Shown in pieces: positions 30,641 to 41,099 of a stretch of 64,000 nt of DNA (position 1 is the first letter of the stretch; every line of letters starts with the position of its first letter). Below the pieces are notes generated by a model, which searched no databases, had not been told where the DNA came from, and saw nothing but the letters and a program-made list of their open reading frames with translations. Location of the stretch: the NCBI GenBank assembly GCA_033557465.1, contig CM066035.1:245414869-245478868 (forward strand), read 5' to 3'. The translations under genes were made by a program, and so were the position numbers. Source of the stretch: Ichthyophis bannanicus (taxonomy: Eukaryota > Chordata > Amphibia > Gymnophiona > Ichthyophiidae).

Positions 30641-32050
30641 CACTGTGTACACTAGTAATTAATTTTTGTATCAAAGTCTGCCAGATCATGGACAGCAGGA
30701 AGTTCCACCTTCCTCTCTAGCTGAAATGGTAGAAAGGACACAAGTTTGAAACGGTTCCAAGCTGGTGACCTGGCAGAAAATCTCCACCATCTGTATGTGA
30801 ACTTTCAAAACCTGGTAGAGCACCAGTGCCATAAAACAGAAAGAAACCAACACAATCAAGAATAAGAGAAGATATGTAAAGCAGAAGCAATTCGAAAAGA
30901 GGGTTTAAGTTTTTATGCTCTGTGCAACAAGAAATATTCTGTAGAAACCGAGTGACAGCAGGAGAGTAGGTGTAGAGAAATCAAGCATGGGAATTTTAAG
31001 GATTAAAGTGTGACGTTTCTGGATGAGCGTGGGCTCTTGCCTAACCCCTTTCTCCCACACATTTCTGACTTCCCACTTTCATGCTTTGATCACAGCATGA
31101 GCTCTCAGTCCTTAGGCTCCAGTTTTCTTTCTGTTGTGATCTCTGCTAAGAAACAGTTCTCTTGAGGCTACCCACAAATCCGGAAGAATTCCTTCTTCTC
31201 TTTCAAACCATGTAACTCAAAGATGTAAAAAAGAAACAAAACTCGTTCCCTCAGTATACTTAACATATTAAAATATGAATAATGAAACAGTAGGAAAATT
31301 ATATTTGGCACAACAGTCAAGAAAGCAAATCACTAATGCATCTATACGGAATTTAAATTTTTTGTTTAACCATGGCTTTCCATGACAAGCCCAATTTTGT
31401 AGAGGCCGTCTAGGCAGGAAAAGGAAAGTTGAAATCTGGATGTTCACAATTCGAACTATAATTTACAAAAGGCTCAATTAACATGAGCCTTTTGTAAAAT
31501 GTCCGGATGTCCAGTGGGAACAGCCGTTTTATAAATAAAGTATCTTCCACAAAAGTGCAGCATCACTTGAGTCTTTCAACATGTAAGTAGCTGATTTTGC
31601 AGGCTACCACCTGCACGCAAAAGTGTCACATTTCATAAAACTGGGCATTCAAAGGGAAGCCCGTTAAGGAGCCGCACTCCAATACTATAATTTTTGACTT
31701 TTTGAGGTGGTTTTAAACACCAGAGAGGTAAGCACTATAGCATCTTCACTCACTGATCCAAAGCCTAAGTCCAAATGAGCAGTTAGCTGCTAACTTACTC
31801 ATGGGTCATGGCAGGTGTAAACGCTGACGGGAAAACTTTTTAAAATATGTGTGTATTGTCATTGCAAAATGAGAAATATGCACATACTTTTCAGGCCTGC
31901 CCAAACCAAGCCCAGAATACGTCTCCTTCAAAATTGTGTGTGCTGCAGATGTACACGTATAAATAGAAGCTTTTAGAAAATCACTACTTAGGGGAATGTT
32001 CACTAGTGTGGGTCTAACGCACCAGAAGAGGAGATACTAAACTCTTATGA
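30641..32050. other. No recognised feature except a short hairpin
   Basis: Ordinary AT-rich DNA with no coding signal. A perfect 15-base hairpin at 31,462-31,498 is listed separately. This may be unique host DNA. Confidence 0.5.
31462..31498. repeat. Perfect 15-base hairpin
   Basis: TTTACAAAAGGCTCA (31,462-31,476) pairs perfectly with TGAGCCTTTTGTAAA (31,484-31,498) across a 7-base loop. There is no run of T after it. It may be a tiny MITE of the TTTACTAAA-like class. Confidence 0.75.
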
Positions 32051-32059
32051 ATTTTAGGC

Positions 32060-33060
32060 AAGATATAAAAAGCAGGAACTTTCGGATACAGCGGATTCAA
32101 AAAAAATTTTCTCTTTTTCAGTCAAAGGAACAATGGTGGATTTTTACATTACAGACTCTTTGCCCCAAGGGTTTGAACGATAAAATAGAATGGGCTTTGT
32201 TTTTCTGAAAAAAATTTTAAATTTCAAATTGGCCGGGTATGCCTATGGGGACTACGTGGTTCCAACCTGTCTCTATGTATGATTGGTTTGTTTAGAGATT
32301 TATTATGTGTATGTTGACGTCATTTTTGGTTGAGGTGTGTGATTGGTTGGTGTTTGTGAAAAGTAGTAGTGCGTCACACGCCGTCTTGATCGACGGCGGG
32401 GAAATGGTGGTTTGAGTTGCTAACAGATATTCTTTTGGTTATTGTTTAACCCCTGATGAAGCCTTTGGTGGCGAAACAGAAGCTCCTGTAGGGTTGAGTA
32501 ATTGATTATAGCAAATGGGATTTTGAAGATATTTTCTTCCCCGTTGACTTTTCAGCTTGGTGGCTTTGGAAATCATATTCAATTACTGGATCTGGTTGAG
32601 GCTGTTGGAGGATTAACGTTTCTTAAGATAAGTAACTGTGGATCCTGTTGGATTGGTGGAATATTTAAATACTTATCATGTGTTTTTCCTTTATAGGGGA
32701 ATACGTGCAGCCCCAGCGGATCTTGATGTAGATTGTTGTACTTATATTGTTACACTTTGAACATTAATAAGACGCTTATGTGTATGTGTGTGTGTGTTAG
32801 TATCATTGGATAAGGAGTCTTTTCCCAGGGATATATGGTTGGGTTTAGTGGTTTTTGGTACGTGTGGAGAATGTTGATGCGATTGTGTTAGGCTTTGGTG
32901 ACCAATGATGTGAGCGTCAGCAGGCTCTTTACAGTGATATTTTCACTTTGTGTGAGATATTGAGCTATCCTGAAGTCCCATTGCCGGTGTTAGATTTGTG
33001 ATTGTGTTTGAGGCTTTGTTGTAGTTGTTTGTATTGGATTATAAGAGCTTATATTGGTTG
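32060..33060 (+). mobile_element. Penelope-like element 3' end
   Basis: At about 32,090-32,212 one frame reads KFSLFQSKEQWWIFTLQTLC, then PKGLNDKIEWALFF and a stop. The W(I)FxLxTLxPxGLN(D/E)xIxW block is the C-terminal signature of Penelope-like proteins, downstream of the GIY-YIG nuclease. After about 240 non-coding bases comes a hammerhead-like block (32,448-32,495). The sequence up to about 33,060 has no coding signal and may be terminal repeat sequence. RT and GIY-YIG domains are missing, so the copy is 5' truncated. Confidence 0.7.
32448..32495 (+). ncRNA. Hammerhead-ribozyme-like motif of a Penelope-like element
   Basis: Parts in order: stem I strand AACCC (32,448-32,452), core CTGATGA (32,453-32,459), one extra A, stem II GCC/GGC (32,461-32,463 with 32,470-32,472), GAA, stem III ACAG/CTGT (32,476-32,479 with 32,486-32,489), cleavage-site A at 32,490 (triplet GTA fits NUH), and stem I strand GGGTT (32,491-32,495). 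Core residues agree with the family. The extra A before stem II and the 3-bp stem II are weaknesses. Hammerhead motifs are established in Penelope-like elements. Whether this one cleaves is unknown. Confidence 0.6.
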
Positions 33061-33099
33061 GTATTTAGTTTAGCTCTTGCACAGCTATTTGACGTAGTT

Positions 33100-34280
33100 A
33101 GTTTTGCATATACCATGACAGTCATGAACCTCACTCCTAAGCCAGGGTTTGTGAAGTATGATCTCTGTCTCTCAAATTTAGTGCTAATGCTTACTGTGGT
33201 ATTTACATTGGGACAATGAAAGTTTCCTTCTGGAGTTCATAAGATGTAACAAGTATGGGTAATTTGTCAAGATGTGACTGGAAGTCCTTCTTTATGAGGC
33301 CTGTAGCTCCCAGTACAATGTGAAATGTTTCTGTATCTTTCTGCCTCATTTTCTTGGTCTCTGACTGCATTTCTTAGTACTTAAGGATCTTCGTCCTCTC
33401 CACGCATTTCACAGAATAATCACTTGGAACTGACACCTCTATTATCAATGCTGTTCTGGTGTTTTTCTCTTTTACCACTCTGTCGGGTTTCCTCGCTTCC
33501 AGTTTTTATCCGTTAGAATTGGAATATCTCAAGTTACCATAACTTCTTCATTCTCCATTATTATCTTAGGGTCATGATCACAGTGCTTTTCTGGTACAGT
33601 GATATTTTAGCATTTACAGAATTTCCAATGGATGCGACATGACACTTCGTTGTCTTTCTGTATAGAAATTTTCTGCCATCAGAACTTCGCAGCCAGCTAC
33701 AAGGTGAGTCACCGTTTCCAGCTCTTTCTTATAGAATCTGCATGTCTGTTTTACCTGTTTTCTCTATGCTCGCTGTGAATCATCTTGTCTGTAATCCATT
33801 GTTTTAGGCTGAAACCATCAATCTCTCATCCTTAGGTTTCATTTTGCTTCTCCTTAAACACTCGTATGTCGTTCTTTGATCAACAAATGGCTCCTGGAGT
33901 AATGCTTTGTATTTCCCCACTGTATTTATGAATTTGTCACCTCTTGTTCCTCGTTTGCTGATCTAATTCTTTAAAGAGTTTTTTTTCTTGTTTTGCAAAT
34001 TTTGCTGCTTCCTTCCCTATATATACTGGTGGATTCTAATCCATTCCTTCTGTTCTTTGGAATGCCTGTCCTAATTTAATTATAAATACCAAATATGGCC
34101 GTTTACTTTCCTGCTGCAACACTTTTCGTGCATTTAGATCTGCTGATGCTGTTAAGTAGGCTTGCAGGCCTATCATGGTTGGTCTATGTATAAATCAATT
34201 TCTATGAGCCTATTTCTCCTTCAACTCTAGGGATATACAGTCTTGGTATACAGAATCTCTTGGGGCAGTTTCTCCAAATG
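33100..34280 (-). mobile_element. R4/Dong/Rex6-type LINE 3' part, copy 1
   Basis: The minus strand is a decayed version of the C-terminal half of a LINE with a restriction-like endonuclease. It aligns with copy 2 at an offset of about 1,185 bases (shared words ATACCATGACAGTCATGAAC, TAATTTGTCAAGATGTG, GCCTGTAGCTCCCA). A block around 34,200-34,245 is the homolog of the RLYIPR-EG-GL motif. Stops are frequent. It lies directly upstream (plus order) of copy 2, in the same orientation. Confidence 0.65.
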
Positions 34281-34284
34281 AATT

Positions 34285-35520
34285 CGTTTTGCACATACCA
34301 TGACAGTCATGAACCTCACTTCTAAGCCAGAGCATGTAGAGTATGGTCTCAGTCTCTCAAACGTACTGCTAACGCTTGGCATAATACTTGCATCGTGCCA
34401 AAGAGAACTTCCTTCTTGAGTTCATAAGATGTAACATGTATTGGTAATTTGTCAAGATGTGCTTGGAAATTCTTCTTTATAAAGCCTGTGGCTCCCAATA
34501 CAATGGGAAATATTTCTGTATCTTTCTGCCACATTTTCTTGGTCTCTAACTGCATTTCTTGGTACTTCAGGATCTTCTACCTCTCAATGCAATTCACAGA
34601 AGAATCATTCAGAACCAAAACCTCTATTAACAATGCTGTTCTGGTGTTTCTCTCTTTTACCACTATGTCGGATTTCCTCAGATCCAGTTTCTTATCCATC
34701 AGAATGGGAATGTCTCAGATGATCATAACCTCTTCATTCTCTGTGGGTCATGATCCCGTAGTGTTTACAGAGTTTCCAGCGGAGGAGGCGTGCTACTTTG
34801 TCGTGCCTTTCTGTATAGAAATTTTCCACCATCAGAACTTCACAGCCAGTTATGAGGTGAGTCACCATTTCCAAGTCTTTCTTAAACAGAATTGGCATAT
34901 GTCTGTGTTGACAGTTTTTTCAATGCTCGCTGTAAACCATCTCTTCTGTAATCCATTGTCCTGGGCTGCAACTATCAAACTCTCATCCTTCGGATTCAGT
35001 TCACTTCTCCTTAACCATTCATGAATCCATTCTTAATCAACAAAAGGTTCCTGGAATAATTTACCACTGAATTTGTGCATTTACCACTTATTTTTCCTTA
35101 TTTGCTGATCTAGTACTTTGAAGAGCTTTTTCTTTTATTTTGCAAATTCTGTTGCTTCCTTTCCAGTATGTGCTTGTGGATTCTCACTCATTTCTTCTAG
35201 TAGTTGGAATGATGATGGAGACTGATTCTGGACATTTGCTTTTGTATTTCAACACTTTTTGCGTATTTGGATCCGATGATGCTGTTAGGTAGGCCTGGAG
35301 GCTTATGATAGTAGTCCTGTAGGTGTAATCAATCTCAATGAGGCCTAATCTTCCCTCAAATCTAGGAATGTACAGTCTTGGCATATACTGATTCTTGTAA
35401 ATTATCTCATGGGCATGGAGGAGTTTTTTTGTGCGCATCCAGTTTTTCAAGATCCTTAAGAGGCCAGTCTGCAATCCCAAAGCTGTATGAGAGTACAGGA
35501 ATTGCCAGCTAAATTGATGG
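34285..35520 (-). mobile_element. R4/Dong/Rex6-type LINE 3' part, copy 2
   Basis: On the minus strand, 35,480-35,184 reads RLYIPRFEGRLGLIEIDYTYRT, the post-RT block conserved in this LINE group. Then 35,000-34,850 reads DESLIVAAQDNGLQKRWF and ICQFCLRKT, in the region of the CCHC-type finger and restriction-like endonuclease. Finally 34,555-34,349 reads KKMWQKDTEIFPIVLGATGF, then ELKKEVLFGT, matching the usual C-terminal VIPVVIGALG ... LQKIALLGT block. The RT is missing and frames are broken. Confidence 0.7.
34349..34555 (-). pseudogene. R4-type LINE ORF, C-terminal block
   Basis: 68 open codons with METKKMWQ-like start region, FPIVLGATGFIKKNF and YELKKEVLFGTMQVL. These correspond to the two conserved blocks at the extreme C-terminus of R4/Dong/Rex6-like proteins, after the restriction-like endonuclease. 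The start methionine is internal. Confidence 0.65.
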
Positions 35521-35809
35521 CTTGTATCTTATTCTATAATGTTAAGGCACTTTCCAATGATTTCAATCTTCTATAGTATTCTTTACTGATCTTTTCTCTC
35601 AGTAATTCTGCTTGAGTGTCATTCTCTCTAATGAACTGATGTGCATCATTATTCAGTTCATTAGTAATTCAGCATTATTTTTGTGAACAGCTTCAGAAAT
35701 GCAACTTTACAAGTGGAGAAACGGTGAATACTGTGTATTAAAACTTACAAATGTCATTTGCCATATTTTCCCATATTATCTCATGTACAAAGCCATTCAC
35801 AGTTCAGTA

Positions 35810-35979
35810 CAGTGGTTTCCAAACCTGTCCTGAGGAACCCTCAGCCAGTCAGGTTTTTAGGATCTCTGCAATGAATATGTTGCTCCATTGTATGCACATC
35901 TATCTCCTGCATATTTATTGGGGAGATCCTATAAATGTGACTGGAAGGGTGTCCCCTAGGACAGTTTTGAGAACCACTG
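35810..35979. mobile_element. Palindromic MITE next to CR1-A
   Basis: It starts CAGTGGTTTCCAAACCTGTCC and ends GGACAGTTTTGAGAACCACTG. Arms are inverted with moderate identity (GTCAGGTTTTTAGGAT against ATCCTATAAATGTGAC). It resembles the 25,988 family but differs in the inner sequence, and the 8-base flanks do not match. It ends about 28 bases before the CR1-A hairpin. Confidence 0.65.
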
Positions 35980-36006
35980 GGCTCATATATCATCCTCAAA
36001 ATGTTT

Positions 36007-36066
36007 AAGTACCTATAAAGCTACGAGTATCCCACCCCTGGGATACTCGTAGCTTTATAGGTACTT
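36007..36066. repeat. Perfect 28-base inverted repeat at the CR1-A 5' end
   Basis: Arm 36,007-36,034 pairs without mismatch with 36,039-36,066, with only CCCC (36,035-36,038) between. The right arm is authentic CR1-A 5' UTR, because the minus-strand copy has the same sequence at about 23,700-23,665 (GTAGCTTTATAGGTGCTTA). The left arm is an inverted extra copy not seen in that other element. It likely marks the true 5' boundary of the insertion. Confidence 0.85.
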
Positions 36067-36289
36067 ACACATCTTCCAAGACAGGAGGTGCTCTCAGGTG
36101 AAGCTCATTACCCAAATCAGTCATACACTAAGGACCTGAGATTAGTTAAGCTTCAGGTGAACAAGGTATATTAAACGTATTAGGTACAGTTTTATTAGTA
36201 TAAATATCCATAGCAACCCTTAGTAAGTAAAGAACTTACATCTAAACACAAACTTAAAACTAAGATGCAGACAGCAATCCAGCAGCGGG

Positions 36290-37177
36290 ATGGGGGCTTT
36301 CCAGTCTTTTGCATTGAGTGTCACATGTATGATTTTTCTCCCAGTTGGTGAGAGGTCTTACATGTGCACTAGGTGCAAGGAGCTCTTTGCTCTCAGGGAA
36401 CGAGTCCGTTCTCTAGAGGCTAAAGTAGCGGAAAGCATAAGACAGACAGAGAGGTACATAGACGAGACCTACAGGGATATAGTCCTGAAGTCCCACCTCC
36501 AGTCTGGCAGCATCCTTGTTGCCATGGAGGAGAGAGGTCACGTGACAGGAGATCATCACCCTGATGTGGCAGGAAGTGATCCTGTAACTAGGACCTGTCC
36601 TCCAGGTGATGTAAAACCCTCTCGCACCAAGGAAGTTTCTCCAGGGCCATGTGCCCATGAGGGAAGGGTTAGGACAGCCGTTATAGTTGGTGATTCGATC
36701 GTTAGGTATGTAGATAGCTGGGTGGCTGGTGGACGTGAGGATCGCCTGGTAACATGCCTGCCTGGTGCGAAGGTAGCGGACCTCACACGCCACCTAGATA
36801 AGGTCTTAGATAGTGCTGGGGAGGAATCTGCTGTCTTGGTACATGTCGGTACCAATGACATAGGAAAATGTGGTAGGGAGGTTCTGGAGGCTAAATTTAG
36901 GCTGTTAGGTAGGAAGCTGAAATCCAGAACTTCCAGGGTAGCGTTCTCTGAAATGCTTCCTGTTCCACGCGCAGGACCCAAAAGGCAGGCAGAGCTCCGG
37001 AGTCTCAATGCGTGGATGAGACAATGGTGCAGAGATGAGGGTTTTGGATTTGTTAGGAACTGGGGAACATTCTGGGGAAAGGAGGGGCTCTTCCGAAGAG
37101 ATGGGCTTCACCTTAACCGGGATGGAACCAGGCTGCTGGCATTAACCTTTAAAAAGAAGGAGATAGAGCAGCTTTAA
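36290..37177 (+). CDS. CR1-A ORF1 protein with SGNH/GDSL-esterase domain (295 aa)
   Basis: Residues 26-29 are CTRC, the second half of a zinc-like pair. Residues 33-60 look like a short coiled coil (ELFALRERVRSLEAKVAESI). The esterase domain spans about 128-285, with GDSI at 134-137 (nucleophile serine), GTND at 187-190 and DGLHL at 271-275 (catalytic Asp-His). This matches the esterase-type ORF1 described for CR1 elements. It probably acts in the ribonucleoprotein with ORF2, and its substrate is unknown. In the minus-strand copy the N-terminus reads CIECH before CTRC. Here that part is in another frame because of two compensating indels, so the first CxxC is lost. Confidence 0.88.
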   Translation: MGAFQSFALSVTCMIFLPVGERSYMCTRCKELFALRERVRSLEAKVAESIRQTERYIDETYRDIVLKSHLQSGSILVAMEERGHVTGDHHPDVAGSDPVTRTCPPGDVKPSRTKEVSPGPCAHEGRVRTAVIVGDSIVRYVDSWVAGGREDRLVTCLPGAKVADLTRHLDKVLDSAGEESAVLVHVGTNDIGKCGREVLEAKFRLLGRKLKSRTSRVAFSEMLPVPRAGPKRQAELRSLNAWMRQWCRDEGFGFVRNWGTFWGKEGLFRRDGLHLNRDGTRLLALTFKKKEIEQL

Positions 37178-37465
37178 AACTAGATATTAGGGGAAAGCCG
37201 ACAGTCGCCCAAGAGCGGATGGTTCGGAAGAATGTATCTTTGAAGGATACTACCAAAAGCAGAGAGGTTCCACAAAAGAGTAAAGTAGCCCAAATGCCCT
37301 CAAGTATGGAGCAGACTGAGCTTAAAGATCCCAAATTACCCATGTCTAACAATAGCCAAATTAATATGAATAAAATACATTCTCTAAAATGCTTGTATGC
37401 AAATGCTAGAAGTCTAAAAAATAAGGGGAGAGTTAGAATATATAGCACTAAATGAAAGGTTAGAT

Positions 37466-38416
37466 ATGATTGGAATATCAGAGACATGGTGGAAGGAAGA
37501 CAACCAGTGGGACACTGTGATTCCTGGGTACAAACTATATCGTAATGATAGAGTTGATCAAATTGCTGGAGGGGTTGCTCTCTATGTTAGAGAGGGCATT
37601 GAGTCAGAAAGGATTAAAGTTTTGCAGGAAACAATATCTGCTGTAGAATCTATATGGATTGAAATTCCATGTAAAAGGGGGAAGGCAATGGCAGTGGAGG
37701 TGTATTATAGAGTGCCTTGCCAGAATGACCAAATGGATGATGAAATGCTCAAAGAAATCAAGGAAGCTAACAAAAGTTACAGTGCAGTAATAATAATGGG
37801 TGATTTCAACTACCCCGGTATCAACTGGGTCAGTGTCACGTCAGGACATGCTAGGGAGATTAAGTTCCTAGATGAAATAAATGACTGCTTCTTGGAGCAG
37901 CTGGTTCATGAACCGACCAGAGGGGAAGCCATATTAGACCTAGTCTTTAGTAGAACACCAGATCTAGTGCAAGAGATAAGGTTGTTGGGGCCACTTGGCA
38001 ATAGTGATCATAGCATGATCGCCTTTGATTTAATTAGTGGAGGAGGGATAGTAAGGAAATCCACAGTACTTCCTTTTAACTTTCAAAAGGGAGACTATGA
38101 TAAAATGAGGAAAACAGTTAAGAAAAAACTAAAAGGAGCAGTTGCGAAGGTTAAAGACGTACATCAGGCTTGGCTGTTGTTGAAAAATACTATCTTGGAA
38201 GCCCAGACCAGCTGTATTCTACGCTTTAAGAAAAGTAGAAGGAAGTCCAAAAAACTGCCAGCATGGTTTAAAGGTGAGGTCAGAGAGGCTGTTGTTGCCA
38301 AAAAAGCATCTTTCAGGAAATGGAAAAAAAGAGCCAAACGACGAAACCTGGAAACAGCACAAGCACTGGCAAGTCAAATGCAAGGCATTGATAAGGCAGG
38401 CAATGGGAGAATTTGA
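37466..38416 (+). pseudogene. CR1-A ORF2 endonuclease segment (316 codons open)
   Basis: AP-type endonuclease motifs: SETWW (residues 5-9, with the metal-binding Glu), GGVALYV (about 35-41), IIMGDFNYPGINW (109-121, with catalytic Asp and Asn), LDLVF, and GNSDHSMIAF (about 177-186, with the SDH pair). All expected catalytic residues are visible. The last 60 residues are a basic linker (KKSRRKSKKLPAWFKGEVRE). The methionine at residue 1 is internal to the domain. Confidence 0.88.
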
Positions 38417-38764
38417 TAAGAAGCTTGCTGCGGAAGCAAAAACGCGAAGTAAAGACCTTTTCAAGTACATTCGTAGCAAAAAACCTGTGAGAGAGTCAGT
38501 TGGTCCATTAGATGATAAAAGGGTTAAAGGAGCACTAAGAGGCGATAAGGCGATAGCGGAGAGATTGAATGAATTCTTTGCTTCAGTCTTTACTGAGGAA
38601 GATGTAGGGATGTTACCCATGACTGAAGTGGTATTTAAAGGTGCGAAAGAATTGAAGGAAATATCGATACATCGGGAAGATGTATTACAACTATTAGATA
38701 AACTGAAGAGTAGCAAATCACCTGGGCCGGATGGTATACATCCAAGGGTGTTGAAAGAACTGAA

Positions 38765-40162
38765 GTGCTATTAGTAATCTGTGAACTATCATTAAAATCA
38801 TCTCTAATACCTGAAGATTGGAGGATCGCCAATGTAACACCAATTTTTAAAAAGGGTTCCAGGGGTGATCCGGGAAACTACAGACCGGTGAGCCTGACAT
38901 CAGTACCGGGAAAAATGGTAGAAACCATCATAAAGAATAAAATTACTCAGCATGTAGATAGTCATGACCTAATGGGAGACAGCCAGCATGGCTTTAGACA
39001 AGGAAGATCTTGTCTTACTAATCTGTTATGTTTTTTTGAAGGAGTGAATAATCAGGTGGACAAAGGTGAGTCGGTTGATATTGTGTATCTGGACTTTCAG
39101 AAAGCCTTTGACAAGGTCCCTCAGAGACTTTTGGCAAAACTAAAGAGTCATGGGATAGGATGCAGTGTACTATTGTGGATCAGGAACTGGTTAAAAGATA
39201 GAAAGCAGAGGGTAGGGCTAAATGGCCCATTTTCCCAATGGAGAAAGGTGAATTGTGGTGTACCCCAGGGATCTGTGCTGGGTCCGCTGCTTTTTGACAT
39301 ATTCATAAATGACCTGGAAAGTGGAATAACGAGTGAGGTTATCAAATTTGCAGATGACACAAAACTATTTAAAGTTGTTAAAACCCAAGAGGATTGTGGA
39401 AAATTGCAAGAGGATCTTGATAAATTGGAAGACTGGGCATCAAAATGGCAGATGAAATTTAATGTGGACAAGTGCAAGGTTATGCACCTAGGGAACAACA
39501 ACCCAAACTATGGTTACACGATGCAAGGTTCCACATTAGGAACCACCACCCAGGAAAAAGATTTAGGCGTCATTGTGGATAACATGTTAAAACCCTCGGC
39601 CCAGTGTGCAGCGGTGGCCAAGAGAGCAAATAGAATGCTAGGTATCATAAGGAAAGGAATGGAAAATAAAACAAAAGATATTATAATGCCTCTATATCGT
39701 TCCATGGCGAGATCGCACCTTGAATATTGTGTGCAATTCTGGTCGCCGTATCTTAAAAAGGATATAGCGATTTTAGAAAAGGTTCAGAGAAGAGCCACCA
39801 AAATGGTAAAGGGGATGGAAGGATACTCCTATGAAGAAAGGCTAAAAAGGTTAGGGCTCTTTAACCTGGAAAAGAGACGGCTGAGGGGTGATATGATAGA
39901 AGTCTATAAATTAATGAACGGAGTGGAACGGGTAAACGTAGATCGATTGTTTACTTTATCAGAATATAGAAAGACTAGGGGACATGCAATGAAGCTACAG
40001 GGTAAACTATTTAAGACTAATAAAAGAAAATATTTTTTCACTCAACGTGTAATCAAACTCTGGAATTTGTTACCGGAGGATGTAGTAAAGGCTGTTAGTG
40101 TAGCTGGGTTTAAAAAAGGTTTGGACAAGTTCCTGGAGGAAAGGTCCATAAACCATTATTAA
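38765..40162 (+). pseudogene. CR1-A ORF2 reverse transcriptase segment (465 codons open)
   Basis: The RT has NYRPVSL (38-44), [17 protein letters not shown] (72-88), [12 protein letters not shown] (108-119, first catalytic Asp), [14 protein letters not shown] (164-177) and FADDTKLF (195-202, catalytic Asp pair). The thumb/C-terminal region follows ([20 protein letters not shown] and others) to the natural stop after EERSINHY. Every RT block is intact over about 1.4 kb, the longest open frame but one in the window. The original start is upstream, so the methionine here is not a start codon in the real protein. Confidence 0.9.
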
Positions 40163-40332
40163 GAAGGGACCCAGGATATCAATGCTTGAACCAATACAAG
40201 CATTGTGGAACCTGTGTCTCTTGGGGAAACTGCTAGGTACGTATGACCTAGATTGGCCACTGTTGGAAACAGAATACTGGGCTTGATGGACCTTGGTCTG
40301 ACCCAGTATGGCATATCTTATGTTCTTATATC

Positions 40333-40977
40333 TTCCAGTATTATTCTTCAGAAAAGAAGGCCATGGTAAAAAAAATCACAGTCCTGCAAAGTCTGGAGGT
40401 TAAACCTGTGCACAAGGTCAGTTGAACTGAAGTCAGGCAGTGAGTAGGAGAACCTTTACTTCTAATATTCACAACCCAATGTTCTAGCTTCTACAGTTTA
40501 TTAGCAGCTACACTACTATTAACCAACCAAGATCATGATTTATTATTAACCCAATGTGAAATAAATCCTCTCATTCTCATTTTAATGCACATGGTCAGAT
40601 ACTGATATGATAATATTGCTTCTCACAAAGAAGAGCCTATATAATTGGTATTGGGGATTTTGAGATTATGTAAGAATTTTGAAAGAAGAGAGTCTGTTAT
40701 GATCAGAGGCACTTTTATACCATATGAAGAGATCTCAGTACTGCAAATTTGTTGAATATAGCCATCAACATTTGGAGATTAAAAGTTGGGGGTCAAGCAA
40801 CAAAAGTACTTTCCACCATATCCACTCATCCCAATAGAGGGTATTAGTAAACAAGTTCTGAGGTGAGTATATATATATTTTTTTTCCCATCCTTTTCAAT
40901 AAACACGTAGGCCTCTATTCTACAGGTTTCTTGACCTGCATAACTGACTGAGCATGTGGGGGTATTCAGCTACACTA
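40333..40977. other. No recognised feature
   Basis: AT-rich sequence without coding signal or known repeat. Confidence 0.5.
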
Positions 40978-41099
40978 TGGGGTATGCTTACTAAACTGCG
41001 GTAACGTAGTAGCGGCTACATTAAACGCGCGCTATGTAACGTTAACACGCGTTAATGTTACCCAACAAGCGTTGGCGTTCCTGGCCGCGGTAAACACCG

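Larger units (their letters stand above)
37219..40162 (+). pseudogene. CR1-A ORF2 (endonuclease-reverse transcriptase), three frameshifts
   Basis: The first segment (37,219-37,455) ends LKCLYANARSLKNK, the start of the AP endonuclease. A 2-base loss near 37,425 shifts into the second segment (37,466-38,416). An extra A in the A-run near 38,325 shifts into 38,274-38,774 ([19 protein letters not shown]). A net loss of about 16 bases at about 38,765 shifts into the RT segment 38,765-40,162. Positions of the changes come from comparison with the copies at 58.9-61.9 kb and 19.5-23.7 kb. The complete protein would nick the target and prime reverse transcription there. This copy cannot make it. Confidence 0.9.
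36035..40332 (+). mobile_element. CR1-A LINE, best-preserved full-length copy
   Basis: It has a 5' UTR (36,035-36,289), ORF1 (36,290-37,177), ORF2 (about 37,219-40,162), and a 3' UTR ending in CTTATGTTCTTAT at 40,317-40,330. The 3' end fits the (TTCTTATG)-type octamer repeat known for CR1. ORF1 is open. ORF2 is broken by three indels (about 37,425, 38,325 and 38,765). The sequence otherwise codes well, so the copy is fairly young. It is the reference for all CR1-A fragments in this window. Confidence 0.92.
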
